NCBI GenBank assembly: GCA_021811625.1
Contig: JAJZNU010000005.1
Coordinates: forward strand, 62,001-126,000
DNA: 64,000 nt
DNA from: a bacterium
Lineage (GTDB): Bacteria; Patescibacteriota; Saccharimonadia; Saccharimonadales; UBA4665
Direction of reading: 5' to 3'
Position numbers and translations under genes: made by a program. Under the pieces are notes generated by a model. It did no database searches. It was not told the origin of the DNA and was given only the letters and a program-made list of their open reading frames with translations. Below are positions 24,962 to 35,017 of this stretch, piece by piece (position 1 is the stretch's first letter; each line of letters starts with the position of its first letter).

Positions 24962-27900
24962 ATGAGTTTAATTGATAACAAAGCCAAAACACTTCAAGAT
25001 GCATTAAAAAATGCGCTACCTAGCTCAGAGCGTATTGACATACTTACAGCTTACTTTTATTTTTCAGGTTTCTCAGCTCTGGCGGATGAACTGAAAGACA
25101 AAAAAATCCGAATTCTTGTCGGTAAATCAATAGACCCAAACGCAGTGGATGATTTAAGCTCTGCAATGAAGATTGATCCCGATATTGATTTGGCAACTTT
25201 CCAAAACCGAAACTACCTAAATTTATCAAGATCTCAAAAAAAAGCTGAATACGTTGAAAGCTTCGTTCAGTTATTTAATAAGTCATCACTTTCAGAGAAC
25301 TTTGACAGTACAGAGAATCAGCGCATGCATAAGATTTTCGAAGAAAAGTTGAAAGACGGCTCTTTAGAGATACGAATGACAAATGAGCACAATCATGCCA
25401 AGGCATACATTCTTACTAATAAGCCGGAATTCTCGCAAGGGGGTGACTTTATAGGCAATGTGTTTATGGGGTCCAATAACTTTACCTACAACGGCTTAAT
25501 TGGTCAGGGCGAGCTTGCCATAACATTCCGAGACAATGAAAAGTATGAAGAGTTAGAGAATCATTTTAATAGCCTCTGGAATGACTCAAATACCATTGAT
25601 ATTCAAACCCAAGAAAGTAACGACGACTTTTTACAAGTGATACAGAAAAAGCTATGGATACACTCAACTCCTGATCCATACAAAGTATACATTCGGATAT
25701 TGCACGAACTTTATGCAAAAGTTGAGGACGAAGATATAAAATCCCCTGACTCCATCACTAGAGGGATGTTTAAGAACCTCAAGTATCAATTAGATGCTAT
25801 ACGTGACGGAATCGACTGCATTAATAAGAATAATGGCGTAATAGTCGCGGATGTTGTGGGACTCGGGAAGTCCATAATTGCTTCGGCTATCGCATACAAC
25901 TTAGGCATGCCCACAGTTATTGTTGCGCCTCCACACTTGAAAACGCAATGGGAAGAGTATGTGAGCCGCTTTAGAATACCAGGAGCAGTCGTAGAGAGTA
26001 GCGGCAAGATTAAACACCTACACGAACGTTATTCAAAATACGGACAGCCTATCCTATATATTCTTGATGAGGCTCATCGTTATCGAAACGAACTGACTGA
26101 TGACTATCAGCTACTGCACCAATTAACTCGTTCGCATGTAGACAATAAGGTTCTGCTACTCACAGCAACTCCATATAACAACCGACCACAAGATTTATTT
26201 GCAATGGTTAAGCTATTCCAAACACCGAGCCGATCAACAATAAATTCGGTAGACAACCTTGGAATCAGATTCCATGATCTCATAAGTGAATACCGAAAAC
26301 TTGAAAAGGTTGGTAAAAAGAACATGACTGCTGAGGTAGAGGAGAAACTTAAAAAGTTAAGTCAGGAACTTCGCCTTCTTATTGAGCCTGTTGTTATAAG
26401 GCGGTCACGAATTGATCTAAAAGAAATAAAAGAATATGCAGATGATTTAAAAACTCAAGGCATAGAATTCCCAGAAATTAATGGGCCTAATTTGATTCAG
26501 TACGACCTTGGCAATATGCGTGAGCTTTATATAACTACTTTAATGAAAATCACAGATACAGAAAAAGGCTTTGATGGAGCTCGTTATCAGTCTGCTCAGT
26601 ACATAGAGGATGTTAGTAAATTCCGTATCGATTATGGTGCGTTCTTTGATGACACAGACCTAAGAGTAGCTCAGTCTAACTTGGCACAATTCATGAAACG
26701 CTTATTGGTTATGCGTTTTGAAAGTTCTAAATATGCATTTCGCTCGACTCTCAGCAAAATGATCAAATCCCACGATTCCATTATCAATTGGTGGGACGAG
26801 GGATATGTACCAATTCAAAAGAAAGGAGATCTTGTTGACCCGGATGAACTAGAAGATTTTGATGACATTGATGAGATCATGGGCAAGATTAATGACGGGG
26901 AAGAGGTGGATATCGAGAAAGCTAAAAGAAATGCTCTTTTAATCCCAAAGGCATTATTTGAAGAAGATTTCATTATTAAAGTTAAGAAAGACAGAGATTT
27001 ATTACTCAGCATAGAACAAGAATGGTTCGCTGATAATGAAACTGGCGATGATCCGAAACAACTGCGAGTTGAAGAAGAGATTCGAAAACTTCAAGCAGAA
27101 AATCCTCAACGAAAAATTGTGATATTTTCTGGTTACGCAGATACGGCAGAGTGGGTATACAAAAATCTCAAAGAGCATGGATTTAATAAAACTTTCCTAT
27201 ATACGGGCGGTTCGACTGTAGCCGATAAATCAATTGTTTCAAGAAACTTTGATGCATCTTGGCCAGAACAAGATGACGATTACGACATTATTGTTGCTAC
27301 CGACGCACTTAGTGAAGGCTTTAACTTGCATCGTGCCGGAGTGGTTATTAACTACGATATTCCATACAATCCAACACGAGTAGTGCAGCGTATTGGGCGT
27401 ATCAACCGTATTAACCAGAAGATGTTCGATGATATTTATATATTCAACTTCTTCCCAACCGACGTTGGCGAAGACGTAGCGAATATCAAGGGTATTAGTA
27501 CGCTAAAAATGTTACTAATTAATAATATTGTAGGTAGTGACACGAGAACACTTACGCCAGATGAAGACTTGCAAAGCTACTTTAAGAAAAGTTATGACGC
27601 AGCAAAAAGCGATGAAAATGAACGATCGTGGGATAACGAATATCGAAATGCGTACAACTCTATTAAACACAACCATGAGCTATTAAAAGAAGTATTGGAA
27701 ATCCCAGAACGAACACGCATTGTACGCCAAAATCAGCACGAAGCAGTCTCAATATCGTTCGCAAAACGAGGTAACGGTACTCTATTTGCTCTTGCTAATG
27801 ACAACGATTCTGAAGCACAAATATTAGCACCTGAGCTTGTGTTGGTATTCTTCAAAGCTGAACTAGGTGAAAAATCTAAGGAAGGTGATCCTGATCTAGA

Positions 27901-28252
27901 TCTGAAATTTGAGATTCTTCGTAAAAGGATTACAGCACCACATCCTGCACCAAAAGTTGAAGGCCGACGTGCAGACGCTATCAAGATCATTGAGTATCTT
28001 AAAGAATCTTATACGCAAGAGCGTGACTATCTTTATGATCTTTTTGATGCCATTAAAGACTATGACGATCTTTCAGACGGAGAATTAAAATACATTGCCC
28101 AGCTTCGTCTATCAGATGATTATCTCAAAAATGCAGTAGAAGAATTAAAACAAAGGTTTCCTGTCCACTACATTAATGTAATTAAAGAAAAAGCTGAAGC
28201 AATAGATAGAGTATCTGAAATCATTATGTTCACTGAGGCTCTGCGTAAATGA
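24962..28252 (+). CDS. PLD-nuclease/SF2 helicase fusion, defence-type
   Basis: 1096 residues. An N-terminal phospholipase D-like domain has one HKD-type motif (HAKAYI at 145, then GNVFMGSNNFT at about 165-173). The SF2/SNF2 helicase follows: motif I GLGKS near 300, DEAH at 368-371, LLTATPYNNRPQDL, and motifs V-VI ATDALSEGFNL and VVQRIGRINRINQ. The last 250 residues are uncharacterised. The same layout, a PLD-type helicase beside a big methylase, is seen in anti-phage restriction systems. Its stop overlaps the methylase start (ATGA), so the two are translationally coupled. The gene is AT-rich and in foreign context. Confidence 0.9.
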   Translation: MSLIDNKAKTLQDALKNALPSSERIDILTAYFYFSGFSALADELKDKKIRILVGKSIDPNAVDDLSSAMKIDPDIDLATFQNRNYLNLSRSQKKAEYVESFVQLFNKSSLSENFDSTENQRMHKIFEEKLKDGSLEIRMTNEHNHAKAYILTNKPEFSQGGDFIGNVFMGSNNFTYNGLIGQGELAITFRDNEKYEELENHFNSLWNDSNTIDIQTQESNDDFLQVIQKKLWIHSTPDPYKVYIRILHELYAKVEDEDIKSPDSITRGMFKNLKYQLDAIRDGIDCINKNNGVIVADVVGLGKSIIASAIAYNLGMPTVIVAPPHLKTQWEEYVSRFRIPGAVVESSGKIKHLHERYSKYGQPILYILDEAHRYRNELTDDYQLLHQLTRSHVDNKVLLLTATPYNNRPQDLFAMVKLFQTPSRSTINSVDNLGIRFHDLISEYRKLEKVGKKNMTAEVEEKLKKLSQELRLLIEPVVIRRSRIDLKEIKEYADDLKTQGIEFPEINGPNLIQYDLGNMRELYITTLMKITDTEKGFDGARYQSAQYIEDVSKFRIDYGAFFDDTDLRVAQSNLAQFMKRLLVMRFESSKYAFRSTLSKMIKSHDSIINWWDEGYVPIQKKGDLVDPDELEDFDDIDEIMGKINDGEEVDIEKAKRNALLIPKALFEEDFIIKVKKDRDLLLSIEQEWFADNETGDDPKQLRVEEEIRKLQAENPQRKIVIFSGYADTAEWVYKNLKEHGFNKTFLYTGGSTVADKSIVSRNFDASWPEQDDDYDIIVATDALSEGFNLHRAGVVINYDIPYNPTRVVQRIGRINRINQKMFDDIYIFNFFPTDVGEDVANIKGISTLKMLLINNIVGSDTRTLTPDEDLQSYFKKSYDAAKSDENERSWDNEYRNAYNSIKHNHELLKEVLEIPERTRIVRQNQHEAVSISFAKRGNGTLFALANDNDSEAQILAPELVLVFFKAELGEKSKEGDPDLDLKFEILRKRITAPHPAPKVEGRRADAIKIIEYLKESYTQERDYLYDLFDAIKDYDDLSDGELKYIAQLRLSDDYLKNAVEELKQRFPVHYINVIKEKAEAIDRVSEIIMFTEALRK

Positions 28253-31200
28253 TTCTAGATCAGCCTTATAACAAAGATACCTTTGAGGGGTTCCTGAAAG
28301 TCTTTATTCCAGATTTTGTTAAAGATAGTCGACCAGTTAGAACCCACGAAAATTCTATACTTACAGAGGTAACGCAACTAGGCACATCTAAAGAAGCTAA
28401 TGTAACCATTCTGGAAGCAGTTTGCGAAGAAACAGACAGCAAGAAACGTATCGCGATTACTCAAGCAGCATTTAAAGTTCTAAGAGACCATAGCATTCGG
28501 AATGCTTTAATAGCTTTCCATGACGGAGCCGATCAGTGGCGATTATCACTACTAACGTCTACACTAGAATTAAAAGATGGCAAGATAATAAAAAAGGATA
28601 GTAACCCTCGTCGTTATTCATACCTTTTGGGCGTAGGAGCAAAAACTAGGACTCCCTACAAATATCTAATTGAAAAAGGATCAGTCAGTGATATCAAATC
28701 ACTGCAGAGTCTATTCTCTGTAGAAGTAGTCAACAAACAATTTTATGAGTCTATCGCGACTTTATTTACCAAGCTCGTAGGTGGAGAACGTGGCTCTACC
28801 ATGTACCCAGGCTTGCTAAGAATCAACGGCGAAGTCAACCAAAGTGTTGAACATCAAGAGTTCGCCGTACGGCTTATTGGACGGATTATTTTTAGTTGGT
28901 TTTTAAAAGAAAAGAAAAGTTCTGCTGGAGTGCCTATTATACCGAACGAACTATTGTCTCTTGATGCCGTAGCTCGTAACTCAGACTACTACCATAATGT
29001 ACTTGAACCACTTTTCTTTGATCTACTTAACAAGCGTGTTGAGCATCGGCATGAGTCCTTAAGAGAAGCTCCATTCTCAACTGTACCATACTTAAATGGC
29101 GGATTATTTAGCTCACAACCTGGCGACTTTTATAATCAAAAAGCATTAACTAATCCTGAAACACTAGAGCTTACAATCATACCCGATGATTGGTTTACGG
29201 AACTCTTTACATTACTAGAACAATATAACTTCACCGTAGATGAAAACACTAGCTATGATGTCGATTTGTCTATCGATCCAGAAATGCTCGGGCGAATATT
29301 TGAGAATCTACTCGCTGAAATCAACCCGGAAACAGGTGAGTCTGCACGTAAAAGTACAGGTAGTTTCTACACCCCTCGCGAAATCGTAGATTATATGGTT
29401 GACAGCTCATTACTAGAGTTTCTAAAGAATAAAACAGGAGCAGATGAGCAAAAGCTAAGAGCACTAATTAGCTGGGGTCAAGATGATGATGAACTTCATC
29501 CTCTGACAGATGCTGAAAAGGAAAAGGTAGTAGGTGCACTATCGAATCTTACTATTCTCGACCCAGCTTGTGGGTCTGGAGCTTTCCCAATCGGAATTCT
29601 TCAAAAGGTCGTCTATGTTCTACAGCAAGTAGATGAAAATGCTGAACTGTGGCTCCAAAATCAACTCAAAACTGTTAGTTCACCAGAGATTAGACGTGAT
29701 ATTGAAGAAAGGCATAGGAACGAGAACTATGACTATCTGCGTAAGCTCGGTGTCATTCGTGAATCCATCTTTGGTGTAGATATCCAGACCATCGCAACTG
29801 AAATATCCAAGCTCCGCTGCTTTCTGACTCTCGTAATCGAAGAAGATGTCGATGACAATGTGCGTAATCGTGGTATCCGCCCTCTTCCAAACCTCGACTT
29901 TAAGTTCGTAACAGCCAACTCACTTATAGGTCTACCAGCGAGTGATGAGGCCAGAGGACTGAACCTTTTTGAAGATGTTTCGCATATCGATCGCCTCAAA
30001 GACATTCGCAATCGGTACTTTGGGGCCGACGCCGATGAACGTGCCCGGCTGCAAGTAGAGTTCAAAGACTTACAACTAACTATGTTCAAGAGTCGTCTTG
30101 CTTCTATGGGCGCTACTTCAGATCTATATAACATACTATCCGATTGGAATCCATTTAGTCACGATAAGACAGAATGGTTTGATGCTGAATGGATGTTTGG
30201 TATTGAAGGTTTCGATATTGTGATAGCCAACCCTCCATACGTAGGCGAAAAAGGCCACAAAACTATGTTTGATCTGTTGAAGCAAACAGCCCTTGGAAAA
30301 AAATTCTATAAGGGTAAGATGGATTTGTTTTACTTCTTTTTTCACCTAGGTCTTAATAAACTTACCGACAAAGGTATATTATCTTTTATTTCCACCAACT
30401 ACTACCCTACAGCAGATGGTGCTCTAAAGTTGCGCAAAGACTTTTATGAACGCACGAACGTTATTGAGTTAATCAACTTTAATGAGTACAAGATTTTCGA
30501 ATCTGCACTTGGCCAGCACAATCTTATAACCTTACTACAAAAAACTGTTACACCAAACGAAAAACTAAAGACCAAGCAGACTTTCGTAAAGAAACGAGGC
30601 GGCCCGAACGCAAGCGAGCTAAGTAGTTTTTTACAGCGCGCCGGTGAAGATGCATTGTTTACCGATGTTGATAGGAATCGTCTATTTGACGGCGATAGCT
30701 TCTATATTCGCTTTACTAATGGTGGATCAGCGATAGACTCTATTTTAGATAAAGTCGCCAATAACGGCAAAAAGCTCAGCGATCTATGTCTCGTTAATCA
30801 GGGTATTGTATCTGGTGCCGATAAATTTAGTAATGCACATCATCGCAAGTTTCCAACAATCAATGCAACTAAAAGCGATGGAATATTCGTGGTAAATAAA
30901 GGTGAATTAGGAAATAATGAATTTCTAAAACCATGGTACAAAAATAGTGATATCAATAGGTATGTTTCGTCAAAAGATACGGATGAAGTAGTGGTGTATG
31001 CTCGCAAACAAGATGCTGATATTTTTCCTGCAAACCTTTTAGCTCACTTGAATAACTTTAGAGAAGTCATCGATGCATCATCGGCGAACTCTCCCTATCT
31101 ACATAGGCCGAGAGGAGACATCTTTGATTGTCCTAAGATTGTCGCCCCTCAACGAAGTAAAGTTAACACATTTGCCTACAACGATATACCTTGGTACGGA

Positions 31201-31551
31201 TCAGCTGATATCTATTTCATTACGAACAAAGAGGGTAAGAACTTAAACTTAAAATCAATCCTTAGCATATTAAATTCAAAGTTGATGTATGTCTGGCTGT
31301 ATAATCGTGGCAAACGTAAAGGCGAAACACTCGAACTATACGGTACACCGCTTTCTCAAATCCCAATCGTGTTGCCGACTGACGAAGACGAAAATATGCT
31401 GACTGAGCTTGTAGACGATATCATTGCTCGCCGCACCAGTAATCCAAATGCTGACATCTCTGCCCAAGAAGCAGAAATCAACAGGATAGTGTACAAACTT
31501 TACGGCCTTACAGAAGATGAAATAAAAATTATCGAGAACACTTCCAAGTAG
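28249..31551 (+). CDS. Eco57I/PglX-like N6-adenine DNA methylase (restriction-modification)
   Basis: 1100 residues. The N-terminal part is of the type I R/M N-terminal kind; the methylase core has GSFYTPREIVDYMVD, the SAM motif I DPACGSGAFPIGI (about 440) and the catalytic NPPY (about 661, N6-adenine or N4-cytosine). The C-terminal 250 residues (LCLVNQGIVSGADKF to SILNSKLMYVWLYN) look like a TaqI/type I target-recognition domain. Length resembles PglX of BREX and type IIG enzymes. No BREX (PglZ, BrxC) or DISARM (DrmA, DrmB) genes are present, so with the helicase it forms a two-gene system. Convergent with terL. Confidence 0.92.
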   Translation: MILDQPYNKDTFEGFLKVFIPDFVKDSRPVRTHENSILTEVTQLGTSKEANVTILEAVCEETDSKKRIAITQAAFKVLRDHSIRNALIAFHDGADQWRLSLLTSTLELKDGKIIKKDSNPRRYSYLLGVGAKTRTPYKYLIEKGSVSDIKSLQSLFSVEVVNKQFYESIATLFTKLVGGERGSTMYPGLLRINGEVNQSVEHQEFAVRLIGRIIFSWFLKEKKSSAGVPIIPNELLSLDAVARNSDYYHNVLEPLFFDLLNKRVEHRHESLREAPFSTVPYLNGGLFSSQPGDFYNQKALTNPETLELTIIPDDWFTELFTLLEQYNFTVDENTSYDVDLSIDPEMLGRIFENLLAEINPETGESARKSTGSFYTPREIVDYMVDSSLLEFLKNKTGADEQKLRALISWGQDDDELHPLTDAEKEKVVGALSNLTILDPACGSGAFPIGILQKVVYVLQQVDENAELWLQNQLKTVSSPEIRRDIEERHRNENYDYLRKLGVIRESIFGVDIQTIATEISKLRCFLTLVIEEDVDDNVRNRGIRPLPNLDFKFVTANSLIGLPASDEARGLNLFEDVSHIDRLKDIRNRYFGADADERARLQVEFKDLQLTMFKSRLASMGATSDLYNILSDWNPFSHDKTEWFDAEWMFGIEGFDIVIANPPYVGEKGHKTMFDLLKQTALGKKFYKGKMDLFYFFFHLGLNKLTDKGILSFISTNYYPTADGALKLRKDFYERTNVIELINFNEYKIFESALGQHNLITLLQKTVTPNEKLKTKQTFVKKRGGPNASELSSFLQRAGEDALFTDVDRNRLFDGDSFYIRFTNGGSAIDSILDKVANNGKKLSDLCLVNQGIVSGADKFSNAHHRKFPTINATKSDGIFVVNKGELGNNEFLKPWYKNSDINRYVSSKDTDEVVVYARKQDADIFPANLLAHLNNFREVIDASSANSPYLHRPRGDIFDCPKIVAPQRSKVNTFAYNDIPWYGSADIYFITNKEGKNLNLKSILSILNSKLMYVWLYNRGKRKGETLELYGTPLSQIPIVLPTDEDENMLTELVDDIIARRTSNPNADISAQEAEINRIVYKLYGLTEDEIKIIENTSK

Positions 31552-31608
31552 TGTCCTGTGGGTTCATATGGACGAGAAGCAGTTTGATATATAGGTAAGT
31601 TTCGTCGT

Positions 31609-33069
31609 TCAAGAGATATCAAAATCAAAATATTCGTACTCCGCTTTGGTGTGTATGTAGTTTAGAGTTAAGGTTAGCGCGTCAACCAAATCGTCATGCT
31701 TCTCAACCCCAAAATGCAGCAGCTGATTAATTATCGATTTGGTAGATCCATCTTTAGGAAAGAACACTCGTCCTTGCTCGAATAACATACTCGCTGTTGA
31801 TAGACGTGAACGTTTGTCACCACGAACACCTAAACCCTCAACGTCCAGACCTTGGCTACTTAGTACTTCGACAGCCGCTTGTTGGTACGATATATTCTCG
31901 ATGAGTATCTGGGGGTGCCAATCATTAACAAACAGTCGACTATAGCTTTTTATAAGCTCACATGTCGTAAGGAATGTAATGCGACGATTAGTGAAGTGGG
32001 GATCAATATAATAACGTCGATCTCTTTTTGACTCGCCATAAGCATGCACGACTACGATAGCAGTGTAATCCGCCGAGGTGCTTTCGGAGATAGCCAAATC
32101 CACACCTATATAAGTGTTTATGTACTCATTGGTTTCATCTTTTTCAGGTAAACCATCCTGATCATAGTAGTTTATCCATTTGGGATCGATAACTTGCCCC
32201 TCATCAGGCACTATATTTAGCAAATATTCTCTCTGCCATGCCCTTTCGTTACCTAATTGCTTTTCTTTCTCCAATAGAGACATGCTATCTGGATATTTAC
32301 CAGGCCAAAGACAGTAACCATTCTCGTCTATAAGCGGGAATCTCTTAAATACGCCCGACATAGATTCTTTTTTGATACTCGCATAAAGACGCATAAGCAA
32401 AGAGTCTTCATGGAGTAAGTTACCAATCGTTATAATTTTTGTATCTTCGTCACCTAGTGGCAAAATATCGCCGGTAAACCATTCGTAAGTCTTATTTCGA
32501 CCGTCCTGAGTTTTGACAGAATTCATATCTTCGACATCGTCGGCAATGATTAAATCTGGCCTGTATGCGCCATGCCTGACGCCACGTATTGCTTGTTCAG
32601 TTGAAGCGGCAACAATTCTAGCGTTGAACTTAGGCAGAATTAGAGCCGTAGCGCCCCACTCATCAGCTTCTTCTTCCATGGGCCCGTAATCTTTGCGCAA
32701 GAGTTCGTTATTTTCAAACTCTCGTTTAATGTTTAATAAGTGATTACGGGCTTGGCTCTGGGTCTGACTTAGAATCACGACAAACCTTTTCTTTTGTATG
32801 CCTAGGATTGCCCACATCGGATATGACTGGGTTATAATTGTCGACTTACCAGAGCCGCGAAAGGCCACTATAACGGCGTGCCTAATGGATTCGTCTTCCG
32901 TGATTGAATACAGCTCACGATGAAAAGCAGCCGTTGGATGTTTCACATACTCACTCATGTAAAGATGAAAGAAATAATAATGGCTCCGCTCGGCCAGATG
33001 CATCCTGACCGAGCGTTGATTTTTTAGCAGTTCAAAGTCTAAGTTTTTATCTTCCATAGCGCTAGCCAT
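31609..33069 (-). CDS. terL: Phage terminase large subunit
   Basis: Motor and nuclease that packages DNA into phage heads. 486 residues. The ATPase domain has Walker A AFRGSGKST (about 69-77) and Walker B LIIADDVED, with the coupling motif near ITIGN. The RNase H-like nuclease domain has YIGVDLAISES and HDDLVDALTLTLNYI with the metal-binding Asp residues. Both halves are intact, so it is not a remnant. It overlaps terS by 8 nt. No portal, capsid or tail genes accompany it in the island, which is unusual for a prophage. Confidence 0.93.
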   Translation of the reverse strand: MASAMEDKNLDFELLKNQRSVRMHLAERSHYYFFHLYMSEYVKHPTAAFHRELYSITEDESIRHAVIVAFRGSGKSTIITQSYPMWAILGIQKKRFVVILSQTQSQARNHLLNIKREFENNELLRKDYGPMEEEADEWGATALILPKFNARIVAASTEQAIRGVRHGAYRPDLIIADDVEDMNSVKTQDGRNKTYEWFTGDILPLGDEDTKIITIGNLLHEDSLLMRLYASIKKESMSGVFKRFPLIDENGYCLWPGKYPDSMSLLEKEKQLGNERAWQREYLLNIVPDEGQVIDPKWINYYDQDGLPEKDETNEYINTYIGVDLAISESTSADYTAIVVVHAYGESKRDRRYYIDPHFTNRRITFLTTCELIKSYSRLFVNDWHPQILIENISYQQAAVEVLSSQGLDVEGLGVRGDKRSRLSTASMLFEQGRVFFPKDGSTKSIINQLLHFGVEKHDDLVDALTLTLNYIHTKAEYEYFDFDIS

Positions 33070-33469
33070 CTCCCGGTGATTGAAGTAGTCCAGCCAACCT
33101 TAAAGCATTAGCAACTTGCTGTGCTTGGTCGTCAGTTAATATTTGGCTTTCTTGCTTGATCCGAGCGTTTAACTCAATTCTAGTGGTGTAGGCACCATGA
33201 TGGTGCTTAAGCCAGAAAATAATCGCCGTCATATTACGCTCTTTGATGGCCGATATTAATTGCATTTCTGCCATATCGTTAATGAAGCCAGCGCTGAGAT
33301 GGATGGCTTCGTCACAATTTTCAGCAAATAGTGTATCGGATTTACGCCACCGATAGTACGTTGCACGACCTACCCCAGCTTTTTTACAAGCAATCTCAGC
33401 AATCGGATACTTTTTAAGCTGCTCTAGTATCCGTTTCTTGCCACGGTCTTGTTTGGCTACAACGCTCAT
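33062..33469 (-). CDS. terS: Probable terminase small subunit (helix-turn-helix)
   Basis: 135 residues. The N-terminal HTH, YPIAEIACKKAGVGRATYYRWRKSD, is the phBC6A51-type found in many small terminases; the rest (EAIHLSAGFINDMAEMQLISAI) is helical and could oligomerise. It is overlapped by 4 nt with the upstream methyltransferase gene and by 8 nt with terL downstream, the expected TerS-TerL arrangement. It would recognise the packaging start site on the phage or satellite DNA. Confidence 0.82.
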   Translation of the reverse strand: MSVVAKQDRGKKRILEQLKKYPIAEIACKKAGVGRATYYRWRKSDTLFAENCDEAIHLSAGFINDMAEMQLISAIKERNMTAIIFWLKHHHGAYTTRIELNARIKQESQILTDDQAQQVANALRLAGLLQSPGDG

Positions 33470-34794
33470 GACAACTTTTCCCGCTTAAGCCCAGTAAGTT
33501 TTTCCCAGCGGTTCATTATCACCTCTGCGTAAATAGGTGACTTTTCCATTAGGTAGCAACGTCGCTTTAGCTTTGTAGCTGCTATAAGCGTAGATCCACT
33601 ACCCCCGAAGGGTTCTACTACCAGATCATTCCGCTTAGTCAGCACTTTTATATAGGGAATCAATATCTCTACAGGTTTAACGCCGAAGATAATGGCTTGA
33701 CCCGAACTTTTTTCATCTGCTGCATTTGCCTCTATAAAATCGGTGGGTTGGTATCTTTTGCCATGTTTATAGCCTTCCCAGTGTGGTTTACCGGCTATAG
33801 CATAGAGAGCAGTTTCGTATTCTTCTTGAAGACCTTCCTGCTCAGGCTCGTTATTGAATTCAACGTTTCCACCCGCGCCAACGACTGCAATGTCATGCTT
33901 AGAGAAGAATTTGTATCGAGCAGCAAAGCCCTGATTGCGGTTCGGTACATGCCAGCAGATCATATTTTGAACCTTCCAATGCTGCTCCATGCACTCCCAT
34001 ACCTCTCTAATGTTGCGCCAGTTTTCGTAGACTATGATAGAGAAGTCCGGCTTAGCAGCCTTGGCGACGTTATCCATCCATAGTTTTGTGAAATCTTCCG
34101 GCAGTTCGTCAGTCTCAAGGTACTTACGGTTACGTTTAGTTCCGAAGCCTTCTGTTGGCTTGCCGTGCCGTATGCCACCTTTTAGGTATGACAATCTGTA
34201 GGGTGGGTCTGTCATTACCATATCTATCTTTTCGTCACCCATTAGCTTGCCCATGTCGGCTTCTACCGTTGAGTCACCGCACATAAGACGACTATCGCCC
34301 AGTTGGTAGATATCGCCCTTCTGAACTTCAATCGTGTTGATTTTGAGCTTAGCTAGCTCCTTATCGAGATCAAATACTTCTGGGTGATCGGTATCTATAT
34401 CGAAGATTGTGTCCAGTTCTTCGCTAGAGAAGCCCACATCGGTCAATATGTTTTCGTCATACTCCGCCAATATACCCCAGTCCCAATCACCAACGTTTTT
34501 ATTTAGCCTAAGATTCAGCTCCTTTTCTCTTTCAATATCGGGAATATGAATATAGACAATAGGCACTTCCGCCATACCCATATCCTTAGCCACCTTCAAT
34601 CTAAAATGGCCACCTATGACAACGTTACGCCGTTCTGGAGAGCCGTTGACGACCAAAGGGTCGACGACCCCGAACCGCTCCAGGCTCTTAGTTAACTGTT
34701 CGATCGCTGTTTTATCCCAGCGCCGGGGATTATACGGAGCAGCGTTCAGCTCCGATATCTTTATGTTTTGTATAGTTAGTTCTTGCTTAGCCAT
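33466..34794 (-). CDS. ParB-like/DNA methyltransferase fusion (phage type)
   Basis: 442 residues. The N-terminal ParB/Srx-like domain (about 10-110) shows APYNPRRWD and VVIGGHFRLKVAKDMGM (the GxxR box). The C-terminal N6/N4 methylase has motif IV DPPYRLSYLKGG (about 195) and motif I FGGSGSTLIAATKLKR near the C-terminus, giving a beta-class permuted order. Such fusions are common in phages next to terminases, where they modify phage DNA. AAGGAAAGGAG is placed 8 nt before the ATG. A large hairpin precedes it at 34831-34914. Confidence 0.9.
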   Translation of the reverse strand: MAKQELTIQNIKISELNAAPYNPRRWDKTAIEQLTKSLERFGVVDPLVVNGSPERRNVVIGGHFRLKVAKDMGMAEVPIVYIHIPDIEREKELNLRLNKNVGDWDWGILAEYDENILTDVGFSSEELDTIFDIDTDHPEVFDLDKELAKLKINTIEVQKGDIYQLGDSRLMCGDSTVEADMGKLMGDEKIDMVMTDPPYRLSYLKGGIRHGKPTEGFGTKRNRKYLETDELPEDFTKLWMDNVAKAAKPDFSIIVYENWRNIREVWECMEQHWKVQNMICWHVPNRNQGFAARYKFFSKHDIAVVGAGGNVEFNNEPEQEGLQEEYETALYAIAGKPHWEGYKHGKRYQPTDFIEANAADEKSSGQAIIFGVKPVEILIPYIKVLTKRNDLVVEPFGGSGSTLIAATKLKRRCYLMEKSPIYAEVIMNRWEKLTGLKREKLS

Positions 34795-34830
34795 GGTGTT
34801 ACTCCTTTCCTTGGCATTAAGCTAATAAAA

Positions 34831-34914
34831 AATGCCCACCCCACAGCCATATCGGGAAGTCTGATCCATGCCATAAAGACACGGGCTTCCCCATATTGCA
34901 GTAGAGTGGGCATT
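34831..34914 (-). promoter_or_regulatory. Large structured leader/terminator-like hairpin before the packaging genes
   Basis: AATGCCCAC and GTGGGCATT form a perfect 9-bp outer stem around 66 nt. Inside, CCATATCGGGAAG pairs with CTTCCCCATATTG with two mismatches, closing a loop of about 22 nt. On the minus strand the outer stem runs directly into TTTTTT, so it could act as an intrinsic terminator or attenuator in front of the methyltransferase-terS-terL operon. Just upstream GAGGCC-GAT-GGCCTC is another small hairpin. Confidence 0.65.
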
Positions 34915-35017
34915 GCCGAGGCCATCGGCCTCTGTGATTAGCAATTCTCGCAAGATTGCTTATCTTGTATAGGTATTAACCTGTATGCGCAATTCCGCAC
35001 TTTTGTACGTAATTATT

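Noticed and set aside
24962-31551. Full DISARM or BREX system
   Set aside because: No DrmA/DrmB, PglZ, BrxC or BrxA/B genes in the neighbourhood.
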